A stretch of 64,000 nt of DNA, taken from contig CAICTM010000041.1 in NCBI GenBank assembly GCA_903772945.1, forward strand, positions 62,001 through 126,000, read 5' to 3'. This DNA is from Seminavis robusta. Lineage: Eukaryota; Bacillariophyta; Bacillariophyceae; Naviculales; Naviculaceae. Made by a program: the position numbers and the translations under genes. How positions within the stretch are numbered: the first letter of the stretch is position 1; each line of letters begins with the position of its first letter. Shown here one piece after another: positions 10,680 to 22,329 of the stretch. The notes under the pieces are model-generated. The model was not told the DNA's origin, did not search any database, and was given only the letters and a program-made list of their open reading frames with translations.

Positions 10680-13600
10680 ATGGTAAAGTACAAGCAGAAT
10701 GCCCCTGATTTGGGCGACAATGTTCTCGTCAAGTACGGAAGATATGGTACTGAGTTTGCCGCTGCTCGTTTGGTTGTAACTGAAGAACAAAGGCCGGGCT
10801 CGGTTTTTATCCAATGGGTTGACCGTGGAGATCGAGCTTGGGTGGCTCAAGAGAGTGTGGAAAAGATGGAAGATCTGTCCAAGGGAGGACGTCGGAGTCG
10901 GCGAGGATCGAGGTCATCATCAGTCGCGCCAACAACATGGGTCAACCAGAAGAAGATCAAGAAAGAAGTCAAGAAAGAGCCCAAGGTCGAGTCCGCCGAA
11001 AAGAAACCACAGAAAAAGGCGGCAAAGGCAACAAATAATAATAGTGACAAGGACAAGAAGACAAAAGTCAAAGTAGAGTCGGTACCCAAGAAAACACAGA
11101 AAAAGAAGAAAGTATCGTCCAGGGGGAAGGCAAAAGACAAGGGCAATTCATCGTTGGGTTTAGAAGACACGGATGATGAAGCACCAAGAGAGCCCGTTGT
11201 CAAACGGACGAAGCTCAAGAAAACCACAGGCAAGAAAGGGTCGTCTGCCGGCAATGAATCATCAGCAGCTTCCAAAGAAACGGGATCAATTCTCAGCAAC
11301 GAAACCGACAAGGACAATAGAAGCAGGTCGACCAGCGACAATCCACCGTTTAAAGACCGCGCAACAAAGCAGGAAGAATTGACTTCTACAGATGAGGGAG
11401 CGGGGAAAACGGCACATTCTTCGCAGGGCAAGTCAATACAGGGAAATGAAAAGAGACCGGGACGAACTGATGCTCTTGATGTGGAGGCGAGAGACAAATT
11501 GAATGATGGTCAGGAGGCAACAACAACCAGCAAATCGGGTTCCAACGGAGGCTCCTCTATGAAAGTTCCTCGGAAAGGCCAATCCAAGAGTACCTTGGAG
11601 AAAACTGATTCGGCCAAGGCTGGGCCGCCATTGGCTCAGCAGTCTCGACAGCAACTCACAGACGGCGGTGATCCAAAGCTTCCAAAGGAGACGCCAAAGC
11701 TCCCAAAGGAGTTGCCAAAGCTTCCAAAGGAGGTGCCACAATCTTCGGCTTCCCAACCTGCTGTTGCTGCAGAAAAACTTCAGAGGTCTTCCGTAGCTCC
11801 TCATCCCAATCGTACAGCAAACGCCTCAACGGCATCGGGAGCAGGCAACAAATCCTCCGCCACTGCTAGTGCTGGAGGTGACTCGCAGTCTGCAAAGAGC
11901 GCGAACACGGACGAGGAAGTTCTACAAACAAGGGTGCCAGGACGCGCAAAGCAACCAATGACGAACGTCTCCACTTGTAGTACAGCGTCGCAACAACACA
12001 CCGCCAAGCCAAAGCCAAAAACGAAAATTATAGTTACGCTATCGGATGATAGCACTGACGAGGAGGAGGACGACGCTGGTGAAGCTTCAACGCGCGTCTC
12101 TCATTCAACTACCAACTCTTCCACTGTCAGGAACGCTCCTGTTCACATCGCGAAGGAGACAACAAAAGCAGTTCCAAGGGATCCAGCCTCAAAGAAGGCC
12201 AGCCAGAACAATTCCGCGGTACCCGCGAAAAGCCTTCCAACGACGGGGGACCAATCCACTTCCTCCTCTGATAGGAATGTCCTGCGACCAAAACCGCGCA
12301 AAGACCCGAATGTGGCGCATGGTAGGCCCGGGAAACAAAACAAGGCTCGTCCGGAGCAATTCACTGGCAGTCTCTCATCGGCGAGGACGCTGGAGCCTAC
12401 TAGACCAAACCCTCGCAAAGCCGCGAGCGGACGGAAGGAACCCACCAAAACTACCTCCATGGTTTCGGCCGGGTCAGGGGCTTCTCAGGTGACTCACTAC
12501 AGAACACTGACTTCAACGGCTTCAGAAGTAGCTGCTTGTTGCGACCTGCGAGTGCAAATTACTCGTTTCGAAGACGCCTTCATTCAGCTCCATGGACATC
12601 CTCCAAAAGGGGCTGCTGAACGTGCACCATTGGCTACAACCTATTCTCAGTACAGGGAGTTGAAGCGTGCCATTCGTGCTGATGCTGCCTGTCGCATTCA
12701 AGCACTATTTCGAGGCGCTCGACTTCGCTGGGACCTCATGAGAAGTGATGACTCCAAGATTAGCGACATTGTACGCCGCCGAGCTGGTCGAAAGGAATTC
12801 AGCGGCCAAACTGTTGCCTCGGAGAACGAATCAGGCACTATTCTCGAGGAATCCCATCGTGCTTCTCGCGCTGTCCAAACAACCGTTGGCATCAACCGGA
12901 CCGCTGCAGTTGTTGCACCACCACGAGTAAGGACTAGTGTCGTCGTCGAAGAACGCAGGAAGGAATCTGTGATTGCAAGAGGAAACGACAAGCCCACAGC
13001 CCATGGGCGGGCTGCGGACAAGGCAAAATCGTCTGCGAATGCTACTGTCCGAGAGAGCAAAACCAGGGATAGAGAAAAGCCAAGAAAGGAGCCTGTGGTT
13101 GAGAACCGAGCAGCTAATGTTCCCAAGTTGAATGACGGCAACATCGCAACAAGGCAGGAACCTACTCTCTGCAAGCAGGAGTCGACCACATCAGTCACGG
13201 AAGCTCTTCTGGCTTCCGGAAGCACTGCAAAGTTGAAGGAACCGGCGTGGATTTCTCTTTCGGAAGGAGATTTAGAACCTGCTGCGGCGCAATCAGACCG
13301 CCGGCCACAGGAGCAGAATGCAGACAGTCGAGTGCAAAACCCATTGGCGGCTGCTGCAACACGGGCGCCACAGGCCAACGAAGCTCCTGCTACTTCTGCA
13401 CAGATGAGCAAAAACAAGGCTGCTGATCCTGTCCCAAGTCTTCCTGCCCAAAAGCAGTCAACTCATGGAACCACGGCTGCCACAGCGCCTATCGCGCGGC
13501 CACCCACTGCAGGGCTGGTTCCACAGGCTCAGAACGCAGACAGTCGAGTGCAAAACCCATTGGTGGCTACTGAAACACGGACGCCACAGGCCAACGAAGC

Positions 13601-14528
13601 TCGTGCTACTCTGCAGAAACCACAGATGAGCAAAAGCAAGGCCACTGATCCTGTCCAAAGTCCACCTTCCCAAAAGCAGTCAACTCGCGGAACCGCTGCT
13701 GCCACAGAGCCTACCGGTATCGCACGGCCATCTCCTCCAAAGCAGCCAACTGCCGCAGCACCCACTGCAGGGCTGCTCCCCCAAAAGCGGACAATCGATG
13801 AAACCAAGTCGACAGTACGAGCTCCTGTTGCTTGTCCATCCACTCATAGGCATTCGGTTGATCTAGCCCGAGCTGCCACAGTTCCTGTCGCAAGGCCATC
13901 CCCTCCCAAGCAGATGAAGGCTATGGCACCGAAGCCGTCCACTTCAAAGCAGTCGACGGCCAATCCTGCAGCAACCATTGGGAAGCCTTCACAGCCGTCG
14001 ATGGATACAGCCAAGGCTGCCGCACCAATAATTGTGAGGACGACCTCTCCACAGCAGTCGATTGCAAAGCCGTCCACTTCCAAATGGCCAACCAATGCAG
14101 CCAACGCTACAGCAGCTGCTACTACAGCTCTGCTGTCCCCAAAGAAGCGTCCTTTGCAAGTTGAGGACGCCGCAGATGCAGCTGACAAGGCATCCACTCC
14201 CGCAAAGAAACGTCTTCGCGAAGACGGCGGCGCAGAGACGCAAACGCGAAACACAGTTCCCTCGACCAACCAGGATCGCACATCAACCCAAAGGCAAGAG
14301 GGATCCACCCCTGTGCGACGCAGGAGGTTGGAGGAATCCAAGTCCAACAACAACGAAATATTTGACTGCGTCGAACGGCTGTTTTTCGATGCCGATCCTC
14401 ACAAAACCACGGTCGGAGAAATTGTCGACAAATGTGAAAAGATCTTCGGAGCCAAGTTTTCGGAACGAAGGGAAAAGGACATCGAGAAGTACTTGATCAC
14501 TTTGGCCCGGAAACACGTACACTTGTAG
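10680..14528 (+). CDS. Large, mostly disordered nuclear protein with N-terminal Tudor-like fold, IQ motif and DEK-C-like tail
   Basis: A single 1,282-codon exon starting at an ATG. Residues about 8-60 ([13 protein letters not shown]...[14 protein letters not shown]) look like a small beta-barrel reader of the Tudor/chromo-barrel type. A long Lys/Ser/Thr/Pro-rich region with nuclear-localisation-like clusters follows. An IQ motif ([14 protein letters not shown], encoded near 12690-12732) suggests calmodulin binding. The last 60 residues ([18 protein letters not shown]...IEKYLITLA) resemble the C-terminal domain of DEK. Internal repeats include PKLPKE units (11675-11735) and a duplicated block of about 70 residues that starts [11 protein letters not shown] (13314 and again 13530). 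A chromatin-associated role is inferred from the two end domains. There is no signal peptide. Confidence 0.8.
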   Translation: MVKYKQNAPDLGDNVLVKYGRYGTEFAAARLVVTEEQRPGSVFIQWVDRGDRAWVAQESVEKMEDLSKGGRRSRRGSRSSSVAPTTWVNQKKIKKEVKKEPKVESAEKKPQKKAAKATNNNSDKDKKTKVKVESVPKKTQKKKKVSSRGKAKDKGNSSLGLEDTDDEAPREPVVKRTKLKKTTGKKGSSAGNESSAASKETGSILSNETDKDNRSRSTSDNPPFKDRATKQEELTSTDEGAGKTAHSSQGKSIQGNEKRPGRTDALDVEARDKLNDGQEATTTSKSGSNGGSSMKVPRKGQSKSTLEKTDSAKAGPPLAQQSRQQLTDGGDPKLPKETPKLPKELPKLPKEVPQSSASQPAVAAEKLQRSSVAPHPNRTANASTASGAGNKSSATASAGGDSQSAKSANTDEEVLQTRVPGRAKQPMTNVSTCSTASQQHTAKPKPKTKIIVTLSDDSTDEEEDDAGEASTRVSHSTTNSSTVRNAPVHIAKETTKAVPRDPASKKASQNNSAVPAKSLPTTGDQSTSSSDRNVLRPKPRKDPNVAHGRPGKQNKARPEQFTGSLSSARTLEPTRPNPRKAASGRKEPTKTTSMVSAGSGASQVTHYRTLTSTASEVAACCDLRVQITRFEDAFIQLHGHPPKGAAERAPLATTYSQYRELKRAIRADAACRIQALFRGARLRWDLMRSDDSKISDIVRRRAGRKEFSGQTVASENESGTILEESHRASRAVQTTVGINRTAAVVAPPRVRTSVVVEERRKESVIARGNDKPTAHGRAADKAKSSANATVRESKTRDREKPRKEPVVENRAANVPKLNDGNIATRQEPTLCKQESTTSVTEALLASGSTAKLKEPAWISLSEGDLEPAAAQSDRRPQEQNADSRVQNPLAAAATRAPQANEAPATSAQMSKNKAADPVPSLPAQKQSTHGTTAATAPIARPPTAGLVPQAQNADSRVQNPLVATETRTPQANEARATLQKPQMSKSKATDPVQSPPSQKQSTRGTAAATEPTGIARPSPPKQPTAAAPTAGLLPQKRTIDETKSTVRAPVACPSTHRHSVDLARAATVPVARPSPPKQMKAMAPKPSTSKQSTANPAATIGKPSQPSMDTAKAAAPIIVRTTSPQQSIAKPSTSKWPTNAANATAAATTALLSPKKRPLQVEDAADAADKASTPAKKRLREDGGAETQTRNTVPSTNQDRTSTQRQEGSTPVRRRRLEESKSNNNEIFDCVERLFFDADPHKTTVGEIVDKCEKIFGAKFSERREKDIEKYLITLARKHVHL

Positions 14529-14949
14529 TGACCTAATCATTCTTCCGAGTCGAGTGGAAACAGTGGGGTCTCGGTCTCCAGCCAATATCTGAAGTGGCTC
14601 ACCCTATTTTTTTGTTTTTGAACCAGTTCTTCTACTAGTACGGTAGCCCAAGACAACCATTGTTTTATCAAAATTTCCTGCTAGTAAAAACATGTCTTGA
14701 CTAACTTCATGTGTACTGTGTACTCTTGTGAATGATTGTGGAGGAAAATGAGTGCGGGTACTGTACGGGACCACCTTTTTCACCTGTGTACTTGGTTTGT
14801 TGTTGTGGATTGGTCTGGTGGCAACGAGATTTCTCTCAACTAAGATGGAGTCTTCGGTAGGACTCTGGTTGGTGGGGCAATTGCTTCTTTCATAGCGCCT
14901 TTTGTCGAGAAATCGCAAAAGTTCACGTCGTGAAAGTTTAGTTCCCTTT
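14529..14949. other. Intergenic between convergent genes
   Basis: About 420 bp with no gene seen. It must contain the 3' ends of the large protein and of clpS. Confidence 0.4.
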
Positions 14950-15393
14950 CTAATCGTCTTCGACAGGGATCATATCCACGCTAAGTCCGTTGTCTCGAAG
15001 CGAGTCGCGGTAGAGCTCGGCCCGTTCCTGATCGTACCGTCCGACAACCGAGACACCATTCTGATGTGCCTGCATCATGACTTGATACGCCTGTCCATCC
15101 GAGAGTCCTGTAATCTTGGAGAGGCACATGGCTACAAACTCTCTCTTGTTCATGGGATCATTAAACAATCGAACAGCCCATCCGCCTTTCTTATACTTGG
15201 ACTCGTCTTTGGTTTTATCTTCCAAATCTTCCTTTTCAACGGTTTCGGGTTCCTTGATGGTAGGTTCCAGCACGGCAGGGCCCGCATGGATGCGGGTGGT
15301 AATAGTCCTTGCGTTGGAGGGGATTGTAAACGAAGAGGAGACAGCCGCCAACAAGGCAAACAGCACCAGGAGGAATCTACTATTCATGGCCAT
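14950..15393 (-). CDS. clpS: Plastid-targeted ClpS, adaptor of the Clp protease
   Basis: A 147-residue single-exon protein from an ATG. The N-terminus is a signal peptide (RFLLVLFALLAAVSSSF) followed by a short Ser/Thr/Arg-rich transit-like segment. This is the bipartite pattern for diatom plastids, with Phe at the expected cleavage site. The C-terminal half is a ClpS core: AVRLFNDPMNKREFVAMCL, then AYQVMMQAHQNGVSVVGRY and AELYRDSLRDNGLSVDMIP. In the family this fold binds N-degron substrates and delivers them to ClpC/ClpA. The ND of the substrate-pocket loop and the His of MQAHQNG are present. The acidic linker (TIKEPETVEKEDLEDKTKD) is not part of the family core. Confidence 0.92.
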   Translation of the reverse strand: MAMNSRFLLVLFALLAAVSSSFTIPSNARTITTRIHAGPAVLEPTIKEPETVEKEDLEDKTKDESKYKKGGWAVRLFNDPMNKREFVAMCLSKITGLSDGQAYQVMMQAHQNGVSVVGRYDQERAELYRDSLRDNGLSVDMIPVEDD

Positions 15394-15699
15394 GGTTCCT
15401 TTGTTTCTTTGGTAGCCTTCCAGACGAAAGTTTGGCGTAGTGCTTTGTTTTTATGATACGTTATTTGTCCCCGATCTGATGGTTGTCATGGTCGCTTGGC
15501 CCTTCGAAACACTCGTCGCTGATCTGGCTTCATGCCATCACCCAAAGATACCCCTGGCTCCTGCTGACGTGGTCTTCTTACTCTCAGCGTGATTGCTCCC
15601 CTCTCTTTTGTACAGTCGTACTCTTTTGGACCTTTTTGGGCCTTGGCTCCGATCGAGAGAGTAAAATTGAAACACCGCTGAGCTGTCAAAACAAATTAT

Positions 15700-16908
15700 G
15701 TGCCCGCAAGTCCTTTTAGAATAGTCACTCAAAGGAGCTACAAAATCAACACAAAAACAATCACATGCAAGTCTAACCGTCCCTCAGAGCCTCTCCCCAT
15801 TGCCAAGTATGCTTCCACTATTGCCTTTGTCATGGCGTTTGGTTGGGTCATCTTTCTCCTTGTCATGGCGATTTGGAATCACGACAATGTTGGTCGAATC
15901 ATTGTGGAGTGCTTCTTGGCATGTCTTTCCTTTTTTGGGCTCTTTTGGAACTCTTACTTTACTGTATCAAGTATTATCAAGATGTTCATCCCTGCCAAAG
16001 CATTCAAATCAAACACAAAGTACTTCTCCATGATTCCCGAATCCAAACAGCCAGGAGATCCATGGCTCGATGTTACTATCCAAATTCCAGTGTACAAAGA
16101 GTCGCTTCAAGAAGTTCTCATGCCCACCTTGAAGAGCTGCATGAAGGCACGCGATCATTACATCTCTCATACCCAGGCCAGTTGTAACATTGTGGTCTGT
16201 GATGACGGAATCATGAATTATTTAAATGACAACTTTCCGGCTGCCGAAATGCTCTGGGAAAATGTGGTGGAAACCAAGGGCAAGGTGGTCCGTCTCAGTC
16301 AAATCCTGAAGCGGATCCCTCGGGTCGCTCGTCGCCATCTCAAGGGACTCAGGAGCAAGAATATTTACGAAGTGTTTCACCGCATGTTATTTTACTACCA
16401 TTTTCAGATTGGTTGGGTATCCAGATCCACTATTGATCGTCGAGGAAAGTTCAAAAAGGCATCCAACTTGAACACACACTTGCGGCTTAGCTTTGGTGCC
16501 GAAGATCTCTTGTCCCGGTCTGGTGGAAAAAGAACTTTTGAAGACTGCCTGTTGGAGGTTTCCCACAGTGACGATGGAGCCAGGTACATTATGTTTGGAA
16601 ACAATGTGCGTATTGGACATTTGATCTGTGTCAATGATGCCGATACCCGCATGCAACCTCCTGTCATTCTCAAGACGGTCCCAGAGTTCATCAATGATCA
16701 ACGCCTGGGATTTACCCAGCATGCCACCAAGACATTGAATGATCAACGTGGTGAATCGTTCTACTTGAATATGATTGAGGCCTACACTGATGCTCTCTAC
16801 CAAGGACACTTCCTTCTGTCTTGGATAATGGTGGGTCTTCTATCCTCCTTGGAAAATTCTCATTCTCTCATCTTGGCGGACCTGAAGTCCCGTTTAATTC
16901 AATCATGA
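15700..16908 (+). pseudogene. Truncated family-2 glycosyltransferase (cellulose/chitin-synthase-like)
   Basis: The frame encodes two N-terminal membrane segments (STIAFVMAFGWVIFLLVMAI and CLACLSFFGLFW) and then a GT2 core: VTIQIPVYKES, VVCDDGIMNYL and the DxD-like NDADTRM. It also has LGFTQHATKTLNDQRGESF, a block I associate with diatom GT2 enzymes. Two signs of decay are visible. No ATG precedes the first membrane span; the first in-frame ATG is 15832, inside it. After HFLLSWIM the frame departs from the family, and residues resembling the continuation can be read in another frame just beyond. The QxxRW motif and the C-terminal membrane segments are absent. A missed upstream exon could explain the start but not the lost C-terminal half. 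Substrate unknown. Confidence 0.65.
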
Positions 16909-17025
16909 ACGATTGACGTCAGACGGTGCTCAAAAGGATGAGTGGTGTCAAAGCGTCCACAAAACCTTCCATTTCAGCTTGAAGGAAGAAGAGGCAGGTA
17001 GACTGGCAGAAGGATCATTCAAAAG

Positions 17026-18585
17026 ATGAGGAATAATATGAAGAACAAGACCACTTTTGTACATACCGGTACCACTGCTACATGCAGGACCTGGGATCTA
17101 GTTTTCTGGGTTGGTCTCCTGTTAAGATCTTCAAGCTGTTTCTGTGGGGTATCTGCGTTCTCATCAACATCCTCATTTCCAAGAAGAACCAAGGATACAG
17201 TGGCCTCTCCTCTATTGACATTATCCGTCGCTTCCGTACCCTCCGATGAGCCATCAGTTGCAGATCCGGAAGAGCGACCATCAGCACAAAAGAACTACTG
17301 CATCACTGGTGTGGCTCGTCGCACCGGACCCCTGAATGAAGCCGTGGCAGCAGTTGCCAATATTTCCTCTCTCGAATATGCCAACGACCTCATCCAAATT
17401 GGGGCTGTCTGGGCACGCATGGAAACTCTTAACGAAGAAGATGTCCTGAATCAATACTATGACGATAATTTTGAGTCCAATGCGAGAGCTTTGTATGCCG
17501 ACTTGAACAATCGCAAACAGGGCACCTATGAGGACAAATATGGCAACCTACGACAAGACGACGAAGTGGATTTGGATACTTACATTGAACAAATGCAACA
17601 ACTGCGCTTTCGAAGAGTCTTGACACCAGTGATCATTGAAGCTGGCACCGATCTACGAATATACCCCAATCCACGACGATTTCCGGCCTGCAAAGAATTT
17701 CAACCGGAACAAGGACGAAAAAGTCTCCTCTTGTATGAAGATACCACCTTTCTCGTGGTGGATAAACCACCCATGTTGCCGACGCAACCGGATGCGTCCA
17801 ATTATTTTGATAATTGTCCGGGGTGTACACAAACCTATTTGGGACCCTTTCAAGATATTCAAGGAAACACTATTGCACGGCCACTACTCTGTCATCGCGT
17901 AGATTCCTGTGTGGGTGGCTGTGTTGTCATGAGTAAAGATGCCAATGGGCAAAAAGTCTTTCAGGAATTTCAGGTAGGTCAATGATTGCCAGAAAAAGTA
18001 TGTGCTTGCAATGTTTCTGTCTGTACTTCATTCTCAACCAATAATCAATCAATGCTATTGTAGCGAGATCGCAAACTGCGCAAAATGTACTTGGCAGTGA
18101 CCAAAACACCGGTTCCCTTGGGCATGCATTTGCATTGGATGTGGTCACCTCAAACACAACGAGGCAAACGAGGAGGACCTCCTTGTCAGTTGGTCAGTCA
18201 TACCCCACCGGAAAGTCGACGCAAAGCACGACAATTTTGGACCCGATGCGTCTTGGAAGTCACCAAGAGCGAAAAGATTCGTATCGATGACACTATCTAC
18301 TATCAAAATACCATTCGGTTAGTGACGGGACGCAAGCATCAAGTACGTGCTCAATTGGCCAGTTTGGATTGTCCGATCCTGGGTGATACCCTGTACGAAC
18401 CCATGTCGGGATTGACACTCGACAAATTGGAAGACTCGGAAGTGGACATGGACGACGCGGTGTCGCGTTGTCGCGTTCCCACCGAACCGATTGGATTGCA
18501 AGCCTCGGCGATTTTGTTTGCGGGAATTCGAGTCAAGGCGCGGACACCTTGGTGGGGAGATGATATTATTGTAGATGAGGACTAA
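17026..18585 (+). CDS. RluA-family pseudouridine synthase, probably plastid-targeted
   Basis: Two exons (17026-17973 and 18064-18585) around a 90-bp intron with GTAGGT donor and TTGTAG acceptor. The N-terminus after the ATG holds a hydrophobic signal segment (LVFWVGLLLRSSSCFCGVSAF) ending in the SAF plastid motif. The RluA catalytic region reads HRVDSCVGGCVV, the family HRLDxxTSG loop with the catalytic Asp kept and the Leu and Ser/Gly positions diverged. Later blocks KMYLAVTKTP and TGRKHQVRAQLASLDCPILGDTLY match the family core. In this family the enzyme isomerises uridine in rRNA or tRNA. Plastid rRNA is the likely substrate here, by targeting only. The protein has about 489 residues. Confidence 0.88.
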
Positions 18586-18844
18586 TAATAAGCGTACTCT
18601 TTTCTACATGTATGTGAATCTAGCTAGGTAAGGAATCGAAGACTTCCGAGCTCGGTGCTAACCGGCTGGCTGCACAAGAATCACGACTGTGTGTCCGTCA
18701 CTAGCGGCATCGAAAAAAGATTGTCATGTTTGCTTTCCAAAGACAGAGAGCTACCGTACGAACAACCAACCACTGAAACTGCAGGGATCTCTTACTACAA
18801 ATTGCCTAGATTGTTGTTTGTTGTTTGCTTGCTTGTTGTTGCTT

Positions 18845-19908
18845 TTATTGAATGGCCTTTTTGGCGTCTTGTGTCCAATCTACCCATGGTTTGAATCCAC
18901 CTTGTCCATCAGGTATGAGCACAGTCTTTCGTATGATTTTGACTTGGTTCTGTTGGTCTAACCATCCTTTCTGGGGAACCGTATGAATGCGTGGCACCAC
19001 GTCTTCCATACCTTGAACGATCGTTCCGAAATTGGCATCTGCTTCATACGGGTTCTTTTGCTGTTGTGAACCAGGGCCCTATGACACAGAGATAAAATGT
19101 GCGTGTGAGAGATAGAGTGCAAATGTGATGTCCTCATCCTCTCCAACCGTGACTAACTCACATGATTGATGGTATTATCCATAATGGATACATACCAACA
19201 CGGCCCCGACGGTCGTCCACAATATCCCGCGGTTCCCTTTTTGTGTGGAAATTCTTTGGAATATTCTTGAAAGGGCAAATGTTTGGTGATTCCACTGACC
19301 GTCATGACTTGGAGCACATGTCCAGCATTCCTATGAAAACTGCCTCTGATCCATGTTCGCGCAATTTCCAAAAAGTTGTATACAGATACCGGTTGATACT
19401 CAATCGGTGCCATTTCTATTACGATCGTCCCATCGGGTCCCTTTTCGGCAAAATCCGGAATGGAGGGTTGAAATTCCAGATCCACCTTGACTCGATAGGC
19501 CGGATGATCTCCATATTTGAGTTTGAGTAGATTGCGCGTGAGATCTTTTAATTCACCCGTCTTTTGCAGAGACGTCGGATCGGTTTCCATAATGACCCCG
19601 GTTTTCTTAATCGCTCGGACTTCTTCATCGAGGAGGTGGACTCTTCGTTCCAAGGTTTCCAGTGCTCCCAAATCCGCCCGAAGATCTCGCACAGCAGGTG
19701 CTGTGGCGGCAGGTTTTTCAGGAATCATTGGCGTTTCCACTGTTTCCCGTCGAATGCTGGTGCTGTCGGTCGGTGGTGGGACCACAATAGCGCCTTGCCG
19801 TCCTTTCATCGAATGCATCCCACAGACCACCACAAATCCAATCACCATCAAGATACCGTACTTCTTGGTCTTTTCTTGCTGATCTCGTATCTTGTCGTCC
19901 TTCTCCAT
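18845..19908 (-). CDS. Membrane-anchored cyclophilin-type peptidyl-prolyl isomerase
   Basis: Exon 1 runs from 19908 to 19162 and exon 2 from 19078 to 18845, joined over an 83-bp intron (GTGAGT donor, CATAG acceptor). The second exon reads NPYEADANFGTIVQGMEDVV, the closing cyclophilin block, and ends TQDAKKAIQ. Near the N-terminus one membrane span (YGILMVIGFVVVCGM) follows a charged cytosolic stub, giving type II topology. A coiled-coil-like stretch precedes the isomerase domain (VIEMAPIEYQPVSVYNFLEI...FHR). The FHR of the active site is kept, but the following QGGDF-type residues are replaced, so catalysis may be weak or lost. It converges on the pseudouridine synthase gene 260 bp away. Confidence 0.82.
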
Positions 19909-20272
19909 GTTTGCTTGTTTGTTGGTTGTTGTTGTTCTACTAGAAGGGTATCAATGGGTAGCTACCGGTACCTGCCTAAGAGTTTGGATACCCCTACATA
20001 CAAAAGACTTTCAAGCTCAGGGAAATTGGGAACGCAATGGATCTCTTGACCGTTTTGTTTCCGAACAAGATCAAGTGGGTCGCGCACTTGATCGAAATGT
20101 GAGGGGTACGTCAGCATCAACAAAAACCGCTGCGATCTTCCCTCCACAACCCCACGCTTCCCAATCTTCATCCCAATGGTGTCAAAAGAGGCTTCAATAA
20201 GCCGTTGTATCATCCCACAGAAGTCAACCAAAAGAGCCAGAATCCCTGGCTATTTGCTAGCTAGTAGATACC
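19909..20272. other. Divergent promoter region
   Basis: 364 bp between the divergently transcribed cyclophilin and aldo/keto reductase genes. CTAGCTAG lies 15 bp before the reductase ATG. No other element is supportable. Confidence 0.4.
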
Positions 20273-21909
20273 ATGACCCATCCTTCGATGCACCGCCCTC
20301 TGTGGCTCATTCTGGCGAGCCTCTCCTCCATTGCCACAGCCTTTGTGCTTCCATCACCCCCATTGGCAACCACCACCAGCAGTACTAGCAGTAGTAGTAG
20401 TTGCCTCTGGTCCACTCCTCCAGGACCCAGCAGTGGTGGCAGTCTTGGTGGCGGCAGTAGTAGTAGTAGTGATGAACTGAGCGATGATGACATTAGTCGC
20501 TTGATTGGCAAACGCAGTCAAATCAAACGCAAAAAGAAGGAAACCATGGAAGAACAAGAACAATCCATTCTGGAAGATTTGGATCTCGATGACATTGACA
20601 TGGACAACCTTCCCGAATTCAAAACCAGTCGACCCGTGCGAAAATCTAAACAACAATTGGAAGAAGAAGCCGCGGCGGCCGATGCCGCCAAACGACGGGA
20701 AGAAGGAGAAGAACCCATTCTCAGTTTCGATTTTGCCGCCGATTATGCCGATGAAAACGATTTTCACGTTCCCAATCGATTGGGATTCTCCACGGCCGGA
20801 TGGGGCGACGTATCCAAGGGGTATGTGGTAGAAGGCAAACTATCCAAACGCATGGTCAAAGCGGGACGCTACGACAAGACCACTTGTACCAATGTGTACA
20901 CCCAACTCCTGGCGGGCGGCTTGGTCGTGGTCGAAACCAGTAGTACCTACGGAAAAAAGAGTGGTGTGCTGGCACAGGATATTCTCGCATCGGCCATGAA
21001 AGCGTACAAAGTCGATGGAGCACAACCTTCCATTGTGGAATCCTTGCCTGGTGGGTTGTTGCCACCCCGCCCCAGTGCCATGGCGTCCACGGCCGAAGCA
21101 TCCTGCGAACGACTCAAAATCGATGCCGTTGATATTGTCCAGGCAACCAAACGGATTCCTCTCTTGTCACCCATCTTGGTCAAAGGATTGCAACAAGTCG
21201 TTGACGCGGGAAGTTGCAATTACGTCGGAGTCGTGGGCATTCTACAACGCAGTAGTTTGAGACGGTTTGCCGATGCCATGGAAGCACAAGGCAGTTCTCT
21301 TACATCCAATGCCTTTGAATTCAGTTTGACCAATCTCAAGAATGAAGCCATGATCGATCATTGCAAGGAAATTGGTGTCATTCCATTCATTCTCAATCCT
21401 CTCGATGGCGGATTGGCATCGGGAGTTTACACGGCCACCAATCCCAGTGGAGGCGAAGTGGGAAATGCTCGATTCAAGTTTGAACGATTGGAAAAACTAT
21501 CAGCCTTGCACAGTATGCAAGAAACGGTGGCCGAACGAGCACGAACACGAGTGGCACGAGAACAACGGGATACCAAGGATCGATACCGATCTCGCTATGG
21601 AAATCCGGTATGTATTGTATATCTCAATCTTGCTTTGTTTGTTTGAAGTGGAGTGGAGTGTTTAGACGTATCTATTGTTACTCATATCCCACACTTTTTC
21701 TATGAATCTCTCACTCACAGCCAAAGGTTAACACAGACATTACCACCACACAGGTTGCCATTAACTATGTGGTAGCCAAAGGAGGGGTACCATTACCTGA
21801 AATCAACACTTCGAAACAAGCAGAGGAGTTGCTGGGATGTCTGGGTTGGAGCCTGACAGAGGAAGAGGTGGATATGCTAGACAGTGCTGCAGCTTTGTGT
21901 AATTTATAG
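20273..21909 (+). CDS. Aldo/keto-reductase-like protein, plastid-targeted, probably catalytically altered
   Basis: Two exons (20273-21607 and 21721-21909) with GTATGT donor and CACAG acceptor in phase 0, giving 507 residues. A signal peptide (LWLILASLSSIATAF) ends in the TAFVLP plastid motif. A low-complexity Ser/Gly stretch and an acidic, Lys-rich linker lead to the reductase barrel (RLGFSTAGWGD, then LAGGLVVVETSSTYGKKSG). Compared with the family tetrad Asp-Tyr-Lys-His, the Tyr (STYG) is kept and the Asp position reads Glu. The Lys and His positions (ATK and Q-x-H in active members) read VESLPGG and VQAT. The C-terminal exon supplies the cofactor-side block TTTQVAINYVVAKGGVPLPE. Substrate unknown. 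Confidence 0.83.
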
Positions 21910-22060
21910 AATAGTGTCAGTTTTATAAAATAGCTACAGTATGGTATTGAGTGGTAGGGTCAAATTCTAACAACTGGTAGTTGGAACTGCAAACAATCCA
22001 ACAGCATCGCTGTTGAATGACTGCAATGAGCGACACACCTACGGTATCCATGGCACCTCC

Positions 22061-22258
22061 TTACGAATTCTTGTGGAAATAGGCAGGATTTTTTCGAACA
22101 CATCGGAGCAGCAAATCCGTTTCGCTTGGACAAGCCTCCAATGTGGCCTTGCCATACACAGCGTCCTTGCGATCGGAACAAGTCATCAACATGTGATAAT
22201 ACTCTCGACACGGACCATCACGAAGCTTGTTCACTTCGCCTTCACCACCCGATGACAT
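22061..22258 (-). CDS. Second small twin-CX9C mitochondrial protein
   Basis: 65 residues from the first ATG (MSSGGEGEVNKLRDGP); the frame runs on to a TTG 12 bases earlier. The two motifs are Cys-REYYHMLMT-Cys and Cys-PSETDLLLR-Cys, separated by 19 residues. They predict a CHCH helix hairpin with two disulfides, as in intermembrane-space assembly factors. Apart from the spacing it shares little with the CX9C protein at 1203-1400, so it is probably a different family rather than a paralogue. The exact partner (a respiratory complex or import factor) cannot be named. Confidence 0.72.
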   Translation of the reverse strand: MSSGGEGEVNKLRDGPCREYYHMLMTCSDRKDAVYGKATLEACPSETDLLLRCVRKNPAYFHKNS

Positions 22259-22329
22259 GACGGGAGGCAACAGCTAATTGAAATGAGAGTGCTACCGTAC
22301 TAGCTTGTATCTGCTGATTATCTACTTTG

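Noticed and set aside
10847-11497. 216-codon Ser/Phe/Leu-rich minus-strand frame (and similar ones at 12143, 12698, 13844)
   Set aside because: Antisense shadows of the Lys/Ser/Thr-rich 1,282-residue gene; composition follows from the complement.
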